Positions 1-5,717 of a stretch of 5,783 nucleotides of DNA are shown piece after piece. Where the stretch lies: assembly GCA_003105305.1 (NCBI GenBank), contig PQAQ01000226.1:13729-19511 (forward strand), in the 5' to 3' direction. The translations under genes were made by a program, and so were the position numbers. Under the pieces are notes generated by a model. That model was not told the origin of the DNA, made no database searches, and saw only the letters and a program-made list of their open reading frames with translations. Source of the DNA: Candidatus Methylomirabilota bacterium. Its GTDB lineage: Bacteria > Methylomirabilota > Methylomirabilia > Methylomirabilales > Methylomirabilaceae. The number at the start of each line of letters is the position of its first letter. Within the stretch, counting starts at the first letter, position 1.

Positions 1-419
1 GGGAAGGTCCGGCCTGTCCCGCCCGGCTGACCCGCGACGAAGGTGTCGAGCAGGAACGCCTTCGCCTGGGGATAACGGTGTAAGGCCTCGAGATCGCCCT
101 CACCCCGAACCCGGATCACTTTAATAAACGGAACCCGCAGGTGACCGCATATCTCAGGGCTCTCATGACCATGCAGTTGCGCAAGACGCGCCCCGGACAG
201 GCCGACAATCCGTTCGATCTCCTCTGGCGTCCGATCCATACAGACCCCAATGGTAGTCACAAACGGCGGGAGCCGGTCGATAATGGCGGCGGCCGCCGCC
301 GGATCAATGTAGCGCGGCGTCCCCTCCACGAAGATGAACCCCAGGGCATCGGCCCCCGCCTCCACCGCAGCCCAGGCATCTTCACGGGAAGTGATGCCGC
401 AGATCTTTACCCGGATCAT
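1..419 (-). CDS. trpF: Phosphoribosylanthranilate isomerase (TrpF), 3' end cut off by the window edge
   Basis: This cytoplasmic (beta/alpha)8-barrel enzyme isomerises N-(5'-phosphoribosyl)anthranilate to CdRP, the step between TrpD and TrpC. The reading frame is open from the ATG at 419 to the window edge, giving 139 residues of the roughly 205 usual for the family. The start MIRVKICGIT carries the catalytic cysteine (Cys7) in the KICG motif. GADALGF is at about 22-28, QLHG at 81-84, and LLD at 123-125 with the presumed general acid Asp125. PGGTG at 132-136 belongs to the phosphate-binding part. The start lies 3 nt after the trpC stop with only a weak ribosome-binding site, which suggests translational coupling. 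Nothing looks broken; the truncation is due only to the window. Identification is firm from the motifs and the operon position; the C-terminal third cannot be judged. Confidence 0.95.
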   Translation of the reverse strand, partial: MIRVKICGITSREDAWAAVEAGADALGFIFVEGTPRYIDPAAAAAIIDRLPPFVTTIGVCMDRTPEEIERIVGLSGARLAQLHGHESPEICGHLRVPFIKVIRVRGEGDLEALHRYPQAKAFLLDTFVAGQPGGTGRTF

Positions 420-422
420 CGC

Positions 423-1238
423 TCAACACCGTTCGGCAGGAGCCCCCGCCAATAACTCGCGAAGCCTGCCTCCGGGATCCTCACTCGACAGCAAGGCCTC
501 GCCCACGAGGATGGCATCCACGCCGGCATCATTCAGACGTCGGACATCCTCCGGTCGGCGGATACCGCTTTCGCTGACCACAACGGCCCCACGCGGCAGG
601 GATGGCAGAAGCGCAAATGTCGTGTCCAGCCGGGTCTCCAGCGTGGTCAGATCCCGATTATTGATGCCGATCAGTGCGGCCCCCGTCGCCTTCGCAGTCT
701 CAAGTTCCGCCAGCGTGTGAATCTCGACCAGCGGGTGCAGGGAGAGCGACACGGCCAGTTCAAACAGTTCCTGCAGTTGCGCGCCTTCGAGGGCTGCGGC
801 AATGAGCAGGACCGCGTCTGCCCGATGCGCGCGGCTCTCGTAAATCTGGTAGGGGCTGACGATAAACTCTTTCCTGAGCACCGGCAGTTCAATCGCCGCC
901 CTGGCTGCCGCAAGGTCCTCCAGGCTGCCATGGAAGAATCGGCGATCCGTCAAGACCGAAATCGCGCTTGCGCCCGCGGCCTGATACGACGCCGCGATCT
1001 GAGGCACGCTCAGCGACTTGCGGATCAGCCCGGCCGACGGTGAGGCGCGCTTAATCTCCGCGATAGCCTTCAGAGGCTCACGGATCCCTGTATCGGCGCG
1101 CTTTCTCGTGACGGCGCTCGTAAAATCGCGCGGCGGCGGCGAATCGAAGGCCCGCGCCCTCACCTCTGCAAGAGGGACGCTCGCCTCCAGGTCTGCAACC
1201 TCCTGCGTCTTATGCTCCAGAATCTCTCGAAGTATCAT
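423..1238 (-). CDS. trpC: Indole-3-glycerol phosphate synthase (TrpC)
   Basis: TrpC closes the indole ring, turning CdRP into indole-3-glycerol phosphate with loss of CO2 and water. The 271-residue length is normal for a monofunctional bacterial enzyme, and TrpF is separate rather than fused. Visible motifs in order are an N-terminal helix with HKTQEV (9-14), the EIKRASPS loop (61-68) with Glu61 and catalytic Lys63, LTDRRFFHGSLEDL (96-109), and VLRKEF (120-125) with Lys123. LVEIHT follows with Glu172, then GINNRDL (191-197) with Asn193, VSESGI (221-226) with Glu223 and Ser224, and VGEALL (245-250). All residues corresponding to the known active site of archaeal and bacterial TrpC are present. 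The ATG is 5 nt after the trpD stop; an AAGGG sequence overlapping the trpD stop is close to it, so coupling to trpD translation is likely. The start agrees with the family N-terminus (ILREILEHK). Confidence 0.97.
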   Translation of the reverse strand: MILREILEHKTQEVADLEASVPLAEVRARAFDSPPPRDFTSAVTRKRADTGIREPLKAIAEIKRASPSAGLIRKSLSVPQIAASYQAAGASAISVLTDRRFFHGSLEDLAAARAAIELPVLRKEFIVSPYQIYESRAHRADAVLLIAAALEGAQLQELFELAVSLSLHPLVEIHTLAELETAKATGAALIGINNRDLTTLETRLDTTFALLPSLPRGAVVVSESGIRRPEDVRRLNDAGVDAILVGEALLSSEDPGGRLRELLAGAPAERC

Positions 1239-1243
1239 GGCCC

Positions 1244-2308
1244 TTACGCAGCGAGTCCGGCATGCCGCCGGCTGTACTCCACCAGGCGGCCGAGTTTCTC
1301 CAGAGCGGCGCCGCTATCGACGGAGCGGGCCGCCAGCTCGATACCGTTCCGCCACTCATGAGCCTTGCCGCCTGCGATAATGGCCAGGGCCGCGTTCATC
1401 AGTACCACGTCGCGTTTGGGCCCCTTCCCTTTTTCCAGGATTCGCCTGATGGTCCTGGCATTCTCTTCCGCGCTGCCGCCCTGCAGATCACTGAGGCCGG
1501 CCCGTTGAAGACCAAAGTCCTCCGGCGAGAGCGTATACGAGTGAACGCCTCCATCTCTCACCTCAGAAACCTTGCTCTCCGACGCCGGTGAAAGCTCGTC
1601 GAGCCCGTCACGACCGAACACGACAAATGCTCGCGTCGACCCGAGGTCCTTCAGCGCTGTCGCCAACAGTTCAACGAGACGCTCCTCATATACGCCGACC
1701 ACCTGAGCCGGCGCGTGGGCTGGATTCGTCAGCGGGCCGAGGATATTGAATACCGTCCGGATCCGGATATCCCGGCGAGCCGTCATCACATACCGCATAG
1801 CCGGGTGCAACAGCGGGGCGTACAGGAAGCCGATGCCGATATCGTCGATACAGCGTCCTACATGTTCCGGCGTCAACGTAAGATCGACGCCCAACGCCTC
1901 CATGACATCGGCGCTCCCGCAGCGGCTCGACACTGAGCGGTTGCCGTGCTTGGCTACCTGGACACCTGCGCCGGCCGCCACAAAGGCCGCCGCTGTTGAA
2001 ATGTTGAAGGTGCAGCCGACGTCGCCCCCGGTCCCGCAGGTATCGACCAGTCTCCCCCCGTCGGTCTTGGATCGCGAATCCCCGTCTCGGCTGCGCACCC
2101 TGATTCGGCAGACATGCTCCCGCATCGCCCGCGCAAACCCGACAATCTCGGCCGCCGTCTCGCCCTTGCCCCGGAGCGCCGTCAGGAAGGCCGCAATCTG
2201 CGGGTCCGATGCCTTCCCGGACATCATCTCTTCCATGGTCATGAAGGCCTCGTCAGCGGTAAGGTCCCTTCGCTCGACCACCTTCTGCAGCGCGTCCAGG
2301 ATCAGCAT
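1244..2308 (-). CDS. trpD: Anthranilate phosphoribosyltransferase (TrpD)
   Basis: TrpD transfers phosphoribose from PRPP to anthranilate, the second step of the pathway. The 354-residue product is a stand-alone TrpD, not fused to TrpG. It has the helical N-terminal domain (about 1-67) and then the phosphoribosyltransferase domain. Motifs are DTCGTGGD (89-96), which is the PRPP-binding glycine-rich loop, FNIST (101-105), KHGNRSVSSRCGSADV (120-135), HPAM (168-171), RTVFNILGPLTNP (184-196), and DGLDE (234-238), whose Asp237 and Glu238 match the metal-binding pair of the family. The linker before DTCGTGGD (about residues 68-87, Arg/Asp/Ser-rich) seems roughly ten residues longer than usual, which should be harmless. 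The start at 2308 follows an AGGTAGAGGGAG purine-rich stretch that can serve as ribosome-binding site. The 30-nt gap from trpG is the largest within the trp block. Confidence 0.97.
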   Translation of the reverse strand: MLILDALQKVVERRDLTADEAFMTMEEMMSGKASDPQIAAFLTALRGKGETAAEIVGFARAMREHVCRIRVRSRDGDSRSKTDGGRLVDTCGTGGDVGCTFNISTAAAFVAAGAGVQVAKHGNRSVSSRCGSADVMEALGVDLTLTPEHVGRCIDDIGIGFLYAPLLHPAMRYVMTARRDIRIRTVFNILGPLTNPAHAPAQVVGVYEERLVELLATALKDLGSTRAFVVFGRDGLDELSPASESKVSEVRDGGVHSYTLSPEDFGLQRAGLSDLQGGSAEENARTIRRILEKGKGPKRDVVLMNAALAIIAGGKAHEWRNGIELAARSVDSGAALEKLGRLVEYSRRHAGLAA

Positions 2309-2338
2309 CTCCCTCTACCTGCGCCTCAGGCCGTCTTC

Positions 2339-2905
2339 TCAGGACAACGAGAGGAAGTTCCTGAGCAGCGCCTTGCCTTCTTGTGTCAGGATCGATTCGG
2401 GGTGAAACTGGATCCCCTCAATCCGATAGCTCCTATGGCGAATCCCCATAATCTCCCCTTCTGCTGTCCTGGCGGAGATCTCCAGACAATCCGGGAGTCC
2501 CTCCCGGTCGACGAGCAGCGAGTGGTAGCGCGTCGCATCAAACGGATTCGGAAGTCCGGAGAAGATGGTGCGCCCGTCATGGTGGATCGGAGAGGTTTTG
2601 CCGTGCATCAGGTGAGCCGCTCTCACGATCCTTCCGCCGAACGCCGCGCCGATGCACTGATGGCCAAGGCAGACGCCAAGGATCGCGGCTCGCCCGGCAA
2701 ACCGTGTGATGAGGCTGCAACTGATTCCCGCTTCCGTGGGGCTCTTCGGTCCGGGAGAGATTACGATCCGATCGGGTTGAAGCGCTGCAAGCTCCTCCAA
2801 CGTTACCTGGTCGTTCCGGAAGACGCGGGGACATTCGCCCAGTTCGCCGAGATACTGCACCAGGTTATAGGTGAAAGAATCGTAGTTATCGATCACAACC
2901 AGCAT
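2339..2905 (-). CDS. trpG: Anthranilate synthase component II, glutamine amidotransferase (TrpG)
   Basis: TrpG is the class I glutamine amidotransferase subunit that releases ammonia from glutamine and passes it to TrpE. The 188 residues are the normal length for a free-standing subunit. Visible landmarks are [17 protein letters not shown] (7-23), [14 protein letters not shown] (49-62), the nucleophile elbow GVCLGHQ (77-83) with catalytic Cys79, HGKTS (101-105), YHSL (127-130), and GIQFHPES (164-171) with His168 and Glu170 completing the triad. The gene begins 6 nt after the trpE stop behind a weak G-rich ribosome-binding site, as expected for equimolar coupled synthesis with trpE. In many bacteria lacking a separate pabA, this subunit also serves 4-amino-4-deoxychorismate (folate) synthesis; whether that applies here cannot be told from the window. 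Confidence 0.96.
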   Translation of the reverse strand: MLVVIDNYDSFTYNLVQYLGELGECPRVFRNDQVTLEELAALQPDRIVISPGPKSPTEAGISCSLITRFAGRAAILGVCLGHQCIGAAFGGRIVRAAHLMHGKTSPIHHDGRTIFSGLPNPFDATRYHSLLVDREGLPDCLEISARTAEGEIMGIRHRSYRIEGIQFHPESILTQEGKALLRNFLSLS

Positions 2906-2911
2906 CGACGC

Positions 2912-4417
2912 TTACCCCGTCCAGAGCTCGCCTGACTCGGCCGTGCGGATCGCTTTGATCATCCCCTTGGCCTTGTTCATGGTCTCTTCGTATTCCCGTT
3001 CCGGATCGGAATCGGCAACGATCCCGGCCCCCGCCTGGACATGCGCGATTCCGTCGGCAATGATCACGGTGCGAATGGTGATACAGGTATCCATGTTGCC
3101 GGAGAAGCCGAAATAGCCGACGGCGCCCGCGTACGGTCCCCGGCGCGCCGGCTCCAGTTCTTCGATGATCTCCATGGCGCGTATCTTGGGGGCGCCGCTC
3201 ACTGTTCCGGCCGGAAAACAGGCGCGCAACAGATCGAAGGCGTCGTACCCATCGGCAAGCCGTCCTTTAACATTGGACACGATGTGCATCACATGCGAGT
3301 ATCGCTCGATCGTCATCAGTTCCGATACGGCGACCGATCCGATCCTGGCCACCCGCCCCACATCATTGCGGCCCAGATCCACCAGCATGATGTGCTCGGC
3401 CCGCTCTTTGGGATCGGCCAGCAGCTCCCGTTCCAGCGCCAGATCCTCTGCGTCGTTGCGTCCTCTGGGGCGGGTGCCGGCGATCGGACGAAGATCGATC
3501 CTCCCCTCCTCCAGACGGACGAGCACCTCTGGCGAGCTGCCGACCACGCGGATGCCGCCCAGCCGCAGATAATACATATACGGCGACGGGTTGATGGTCC
3601 GCAGCGCCCGGTAGATATCGAACGGATCGGCTGAGGTTTTGATCGACAGACGCTGAGAGATCACCGCCTGGACAATATCTCCAGCGCGCACATACTCCTG
3701 CGCGCGCTGGACGGCCCGGACGAAGTCGGCGCGACTCATGGTAGAACTCAGTTGCGACTCCTCCCCGTCCCCACGGATCCGTTCGTCCATCTGGAGCGGA
3801 CGCCGCAGCGCCTGGATGACCTCGCCGATCTTTGTGGCGGCGTCATCGTACGCCTCCCGCAACCGCCGCGGATCAGCCTCCGGAACAAAGGCATTCGCCA
3901 CAACCTTGATCCGATGCGAGACGTTGTCGAAAATCAGCAGGGTATCGGGCAGCAGAAAGACGGCATCAGGCAGGTCAAGATCATCCTTCGTCGTCGCCGG
4001 CAGCCGCTCGAATTGTCGAACGACGTCGTAGGCCAGAAATCCTACCAGTCCCCCGTAAAATCGCGGAAGATCATCGGTCCCTACCGGCCGATACGGCTCA
4101 ATGATCGCCTTTAACGACTCCAACAGATCTTTTTGAATCGTATGGGATCGAGTCCCATCCGCAGTCGTCACGTCGACCGTGGCGCCCTTGGCGCGAACGA
4201 TCAATGCGGGGTCGCTGCCCAGAAAGCTATAGCGGCCCCACTTTTCCCCGCCTTCAACGCTTTCGAGCAGGAAGGCATGGTCGCCGCGATCGATCTTCCG
4301 AAAGGCCGATACCGGGGTCTCCATATCGGCCAGGATCTCCCGGTAGACGGGAATCAGATTGCCGTTGTCGGCCTTCCGCGAAAACTCTTCGAATGATGGG
4401 TGCAACAGCTCCGCCAT
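2912..4417 (-). CDS. trpE: Anthranilate synthase component I (TrpE)
   Basis: TrpE makes anthranilate from chorismate using ammonia delivered by TrpG; it is the committed step to tryptophan. The protein has 501 residues, normal for the family. The N-terminal domain contains LLES (50-53) within a segment ending GRYSFLG (61-67); this serine-containing motif forms the tryptophan feedback site in characterised TrpE proteins, so end-product inhibition is likely. The C-terminal chorismate-binding domain shows DIVQAVISQR (247-256), NPSPYMYYL (276-284), PIAGTRPRG (311-319), DLGRNDVGR (347-355), HVMHIVS (375-381), the AGTVSGAPK stretch (403-411), and GAGIVADSDPEREYEET (463-479). These include the metal- and chorismate-binding glutamates and the conserved histidine. 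PIAGTRPRG and the tight link to trpG favour TrpE over PabB. The start ATG has only a weak GAGAG upstream. The gene lies 129 nt downstream of trxA. Confidence 0.97.
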   Translation of the reverse strand: MAELLHPSFEEFSRKADNGNLIPVYREILADMETPVSAFRKIDRGDHAFLLESVEGGEKWGRYSFLGSDPALIVRAKGATVDVTTADGTRSHTIQKDLLESLKAIIEPYRPVGTDDLPRFYGGLVGFLAYDVVRQFERLPATTKDDLDLPDAVFLLPDTLLIFDNVSHRIKVVANAFVPEADPRRLREAYDDAATKIGEVIQALRRPLQMDERIRGDGEESQLSSTMSRADFVRAVQRAQEYVRAGDIVQAVISQRLSIKTSADPFDIYRALRTINPSPYMYYLRLGGIRVVGSSPEVLVRLEEGRIDLRPIAGTRPRGRNDAEDLALERELLADPKERAEHIMLVDLGRNDVGRVARIGSVAVSELMTIERYSHVMHIVSNVKGRLADGYDAFDLLRACFPAGTVSGAPKIRAMEIIEELEPARRGPYAGAVGYFGFSGNMDTCITIRTVIIADGIAHVQAGAGIVADSDPEREYEETMNKAKGMIKAIRTAESGELWTG

Positions 4418-4546
4418 GTGTGGGTCTCTCGAAGGCTCAAAACAGGACCTACCCTCTCATACACAAGAACACGCGTTCAACGACGCACTGGGGCGGGAGG
4501 CAATGGCAACGTGCGCAGGGCGAGAGGGTCTCTATGACGCGGCAGG
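4418..4546 (-). other. trxA-trpE intergenic leader without a recognisable attenuator or terminator
   Basis: This 129-nt gap separates the trxA stop from the trpE start. On the minus strand it contains no TGG codon in any frame, so a classical Trp-rich leader peptide is absent. No GC-rich hairpin followed by a T-run is visible, so there is no obvious intrinsic terminator for trxA or attenuator for trp. No well-spaced sigma70 promoter is convincing: TTGAAC followed by TATGAG has only a 13-bp spacer. An 8-bp perfect inverted repeat joins 4522-4529 (GAGAGGGT on the plus strand) with 4451-4458 (ACCCTCTC) across 63 nt; a match of this length in this much sequence could easily arise by chance. Confidence 0.5.
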
Positions 4547-4876
4547 TTACAGATGCTGCTGCACCTTGGCCTTGAGGGCCGATTTTGACAACGCGCCGAT
4601 GATCTGTTCCACCTGCACCCCATCTTTGAAGAAGAGGATAGTTGGGATGCTTCGTATACCGAAACGAGCCGCACTCTCTCGGTTCTCGTCCACATTCAGT
4701 TTTGCGATGGTCACCTGCGCCCCCAGCTCCTCGGCCAGCTCATCGAGGATAGGGGCGACCATCCGACACGGACCGCACCATTCGGCCCAAAAATCGACCA
4801 GAATCAGTCCGTTCCCCTTCATGACCCGCTCGTCAAAATCGCGATCCGTGATATGAACGATCTTGTCCGATGCCAT
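4547..4876 (-). CDS. trxA: Thioredoxin (TrxA)
   Basis: This is a small cytoplasmic dithiol-disulfide oxidoreductase that reduces protein disulfides and is itself reduced by thioredoxin reductase. The chosen start gives 109 residues, the typical thioredoxin size, beginning MASDKIVHITD. The active site reads DFWAEWCGPCRM with the redox cysteines in WCGPC (about residues 32-36). Further on are the buried KLNVDEN segment, the cis-proline loop RSIPT, and FFKDG, all standard thioredoxin landmarks. There is no signal peptide, membrane segment or extra domain. An in-frame ATG at 4954 would add 26 residues, but it overlaps the -10 element of the promoter and has no family support. The start at 4876 has a GGGAGG ribosome-binding site 5 nt upstream. 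The gene precedes trpE in the same direction with no visible terminator, so it may be transcribed into the trp genes. Confidence 0.96.
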   Translation of the reverse strand: MASDKIVHITDRDFDERVMKGNGLILVDFWAEWCGPCRMVAPILDELAEELGAQVTIAKLNVDENRESAARFGIRSIPTILFFKDGVQVEQIIGALSKSALKAKVQQHL

Positions 4877-4881
4877 ACATC

Positions 4882-4887
4882 CCTCCC
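4882..4887 (-). promoter_or_regulatory. Ribosome-binding site deciding the trxA start
   Basis: GGGAGG on the minus strand lies 5 nt before the ATG at 4876, an optimal Shine-Dalgarno position. It supports the 109-residue thioredoxin over the longer reading from 4954. Confidence 0.8.
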
Positions 4888-4907
4888 GCCAGACATCATG
4901 AAGTAAA

Positions 4908-4934
4908 GCCCTTACCGAGCTCCCCGGCAAGGGC
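4908..4934 (-). promoter_or_regulatory. Stem-loop in the trxA 5' leader
   Basis: On the transcript strand GCCCTT (4934-4929) pairs with AAGGGC (4913-4908), and the inner CCG (4927-4925) pairs with CGG (4917-4915). They are separated by one mismatch and enclose a 7-nt loop. The stem is followed by TTTACTT, a weak U-containing tail. The element begins about 12 nt after the predicted transcription start and ends about 20 nt before the ribosome-binding site. It could stabilise the mRNA, act as a weak attenuator, or be incidental. I do not recognise a known riboswitch or protein-binding leader. Confidence 0.45.
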
Positions 4935-4952
4935 AATTGCGTCATCGTCTTC

Positions 4953-4982
4953 ATATTAGGAGAAGGACGGATCGGATGTCAA
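4953..4982 (-). promoter_or_regulatory. Sigma70-type promoter of trxA (possibly also of trp)
   Basis: On the minus strand a perfect -35 hexamer TTGACA (4982-4977) is followed after 18 bp by TAATAT (4958-4953), a -10 with one mismatch to consensus. Transcription would start near 4946, giving a leader of about 70 nt before the trxA ATG. It is the best promoter match I found in the window. Because no terminator follows trxA, it may also supply transcripts to the trp genes. Confidence 0.75.
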
Positions 4983-5087
4983 GCTGTTTACGCGCAACTG
5001 CGCTGCGCCGCGGCAGCGATACCCCATGTTGTCCTTTCTTTAGATAGAAATACGCCATCTCTCACGCCCAGATCGATGACCGATGAG

Positions 5088-5123
5088 GTTTCAGAATGAA
5101 ACAAGTTGAAACATTGCGTTTCA
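5088..5123. repeat. Cluster of four TGAAAC/GTTTCA half-sites (operator-like)
   Basis: The hexamer occurs four times in 36 bp: GTTTCA at 5088-5093, TGAAAC at 5097-5102, TGAAAC at 5107-5112 and GTTTCA at 5118-5123. The first pair forms a perfect inverted repeat with a 3-bp spacer and the second pair one with a 5-bp spacer. Half-site centres are 9, 10 and 11 bp apart, so all lie on roughly the same helix face. Such an arrangement is typical of binding sites for a dimeric regulator, possibly binding cooperatively. It lies about 105 bp upstream of the trxA -35 element and about 200 bp upstream of the LuxR-type gene. Which gene it controls, and which protein binds, cannot be told. Confidence 0.6.
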
Positions 5124-5230
5124 TCATGCGGAAGGTGCTCGCATCCGTTCCTCCCCATCGATCGACCGAGCCCACACCTAACGTACCGTAAATACGCGAT
5201 GCCAGAGAAATTTGTCGAGCCTGTCCACAT

Positions 5231-5246
5231 TGGCATGGCGCTTGTT
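5231..5246 (+). promoter_or_regulatory. Weak sigma54-like -24/-12 motif
   Basis: TGGCATGGCGCTTGTT resembles the sigma54 consensus TGGCACG-N4-TTGCW. It has correct spacing and an intact -24 GG (5232-5233), but T replaces C in two specified positions, including the normally well-kept -12 GC. Transcription would start near 5256, about 64 nt before the LuxR-type gene. An alternative sigma70 reading (TTGTTC, 17 bp, ATTAAA) overlaps it and is equally weak. Confidence 0.25.
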
Positions 5247-5302
5247 CATAGAGACGCGTGCGGCATTAAAAAAAGGCGCGTCAACCTGAATCAGATCCAG
5301 GG

Positions 5303-5309
5303 AGGAGGT
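5303..5309 (+). promoter_or_regulatory. Shine-Dalgarno of the LuxR-type gene
   Basis: AGGAGGT is a near-perfect anti-16S match 10 nt before the ATG at 5320. The spacing is slightly long but acceptable. It argues that the short LuxR-type frame is a genuine, separately translated gene and not just the tail of a decayed longer one. Confidence 0.65.
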
Positions 5310-5319
5310 CAACGCAAAG

Positions 5320-5586
5320 ATGAGCGGCGGAACTGTCCTGACAGTGACCAGGGAATCAGCGCGCGACAACTTCTTCGGCAGTCACTACGGTCTCACGCAG
5401 CGGGAGGCGGAGGTGCTCACATGGGTATCTGATGGGAAGACCAATGCCGAGATCGGGATGGTCCTCGGCACAAGCCCACGGACCGTTCAGAAGCACCTGG
5501 AGCATATTTTTGTGAAGCTGAGGGTGGAAACGCGCACGGCAGCCGCCGTACGGCTACTCAGCCTCACCTCCTTCCCGGAACGTTAG
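5320..5586 (+). CDS. Small LuxR/GerE-type helix-turn-helix DNA-binding protein
   Basis: The product has 88 residues and consists of a short N-terminal tail (about 1-23) followed by a complete LuxR/GerE C-terminal domain. LTQREAEVL (25-33) opens the domain, DGKTNAEIGMVLGTS (38-52) forms the scaffold helix and turn, PRTVQKHLEHIFVKL (53-67) carries the recognition helix, and RTAAAVRLL (72-80) ends it. It should bind DNA, probably as a dimer, and regulate transcription. No receiver, PAS or autoinducer-binding domain is present. An in-frame stop (TGA at 5287-5289) lies just upstream, so no longer protein can be read in this frame. It could be a true single-domain regulator like GerE, or the separated output domain of a formerly larger protein; the strong ribosome-binding site favours the former. 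Its target is unknown; the hexamer cluster upstream is a possible autoregulatory site, though this is speculation. Confidence 0.85.
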   Translation: MSGGTVLTVTRESARDNFFGSHYGLTQREAEVLTWVSDGKTNAEIGMVLGTSPRTVQKHLEHIFVKLRVETRTAAAVRLLSLTSFPER

Positions 5587-5630
5587 AGGTATCGGTGCTT
5601 TGAGTTGGGGCGTCAGATGTCCGAGCCTCT
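5585..5630 (+). terminator. Weak hairpin after the LuxR-type gene, possible terminator
   Basis: AGAGG (5585-5589, overlapping the stop codon) can pair with CCTCT (5626-5630), and CGG (5593-5595) with CCG (5621-5623), across a 25-nt loop. Only a short A/T-rich stretch follows, without a clear T-run, so termination here is uncertain. Confidence 0.2.
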
Positions 5631-5717
5631 CTATTGAATTAAAAACAGTTGTATTGTGGCTGATCTTATAGTATTGAGAGTGACATTCACTTCCGATAGT
5701 TAGCCAAATAGCCAGTT

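Larger units (their letters stand above)
4983..5319. other. Gene-free divergent intergenic region
   Basis: This stretch lies between the trxA promoter and the plus-strand LuxR-type gene. Open frames here (plus strand from 5106, minus strand up to 5236) have no recognisable protein features and lack convincing ribosome-binding sites, so I call no gene. Its contents are a GC-rich dyad (CGCTGC 5001-5006 with GCAGCG 5013-5018), the TGAAAC/GTTTCA hexamer cluster at 5088-5123, and a weak sigma54-like motif at 5231-5246. A run of seven A at about 5269-5275 is followed by the ribosome-binding site of the downstream gene. No tRNA or other known RNA was recognised. Confidence 0.55.

Noticed and set aside
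1746..2935. Long plus-strand open frames opposite trpD and trpG (219 and 273 residues)
   Set aside because: They are antisense shadows of G+C-rich coding DNA; the minus-strand frames carry complete TrpD and TrpG motifs.
4418..4546. Trp attenuator with leader peptide
   Set aside because: There is no TGG codon on the minus strand in any frame and no terminator hairpin with a T-run.
4547..4954. Longer thioredoxin start at 4954 (135 residues)
   Set aside because: The extra 26 residues do not belong to thioredoxin, the ATG lies in the -10 element of the promoter, and the ATG at 4876 has an ideal ribosome-binding site.
5001..5018. GC-rich dyad as a terminator
   Set aside because: The stem is only 6 bp, has no adjacent T-run on either strand, and no gene ends next to it.
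5088..5123. CRISPR-like repeats
   Set aside because: The repeated unit is only 6 bp with 3-5-bp spacers in alternating orientation, far from CRISPR architecture.
4988..5236. Minus-strand 82-residue open frame in the intergenic region
   Set aside because: It has no ribosome-binding site of note, no family features, and overlaps the operator-like cluster.
5106..5432. Plus-strand 108-residue open frame
   Set aside because: It overlaps the well-supported LuxR-type gene in another frame, has no recognisable domain, and begins inside the hexamer cluster.
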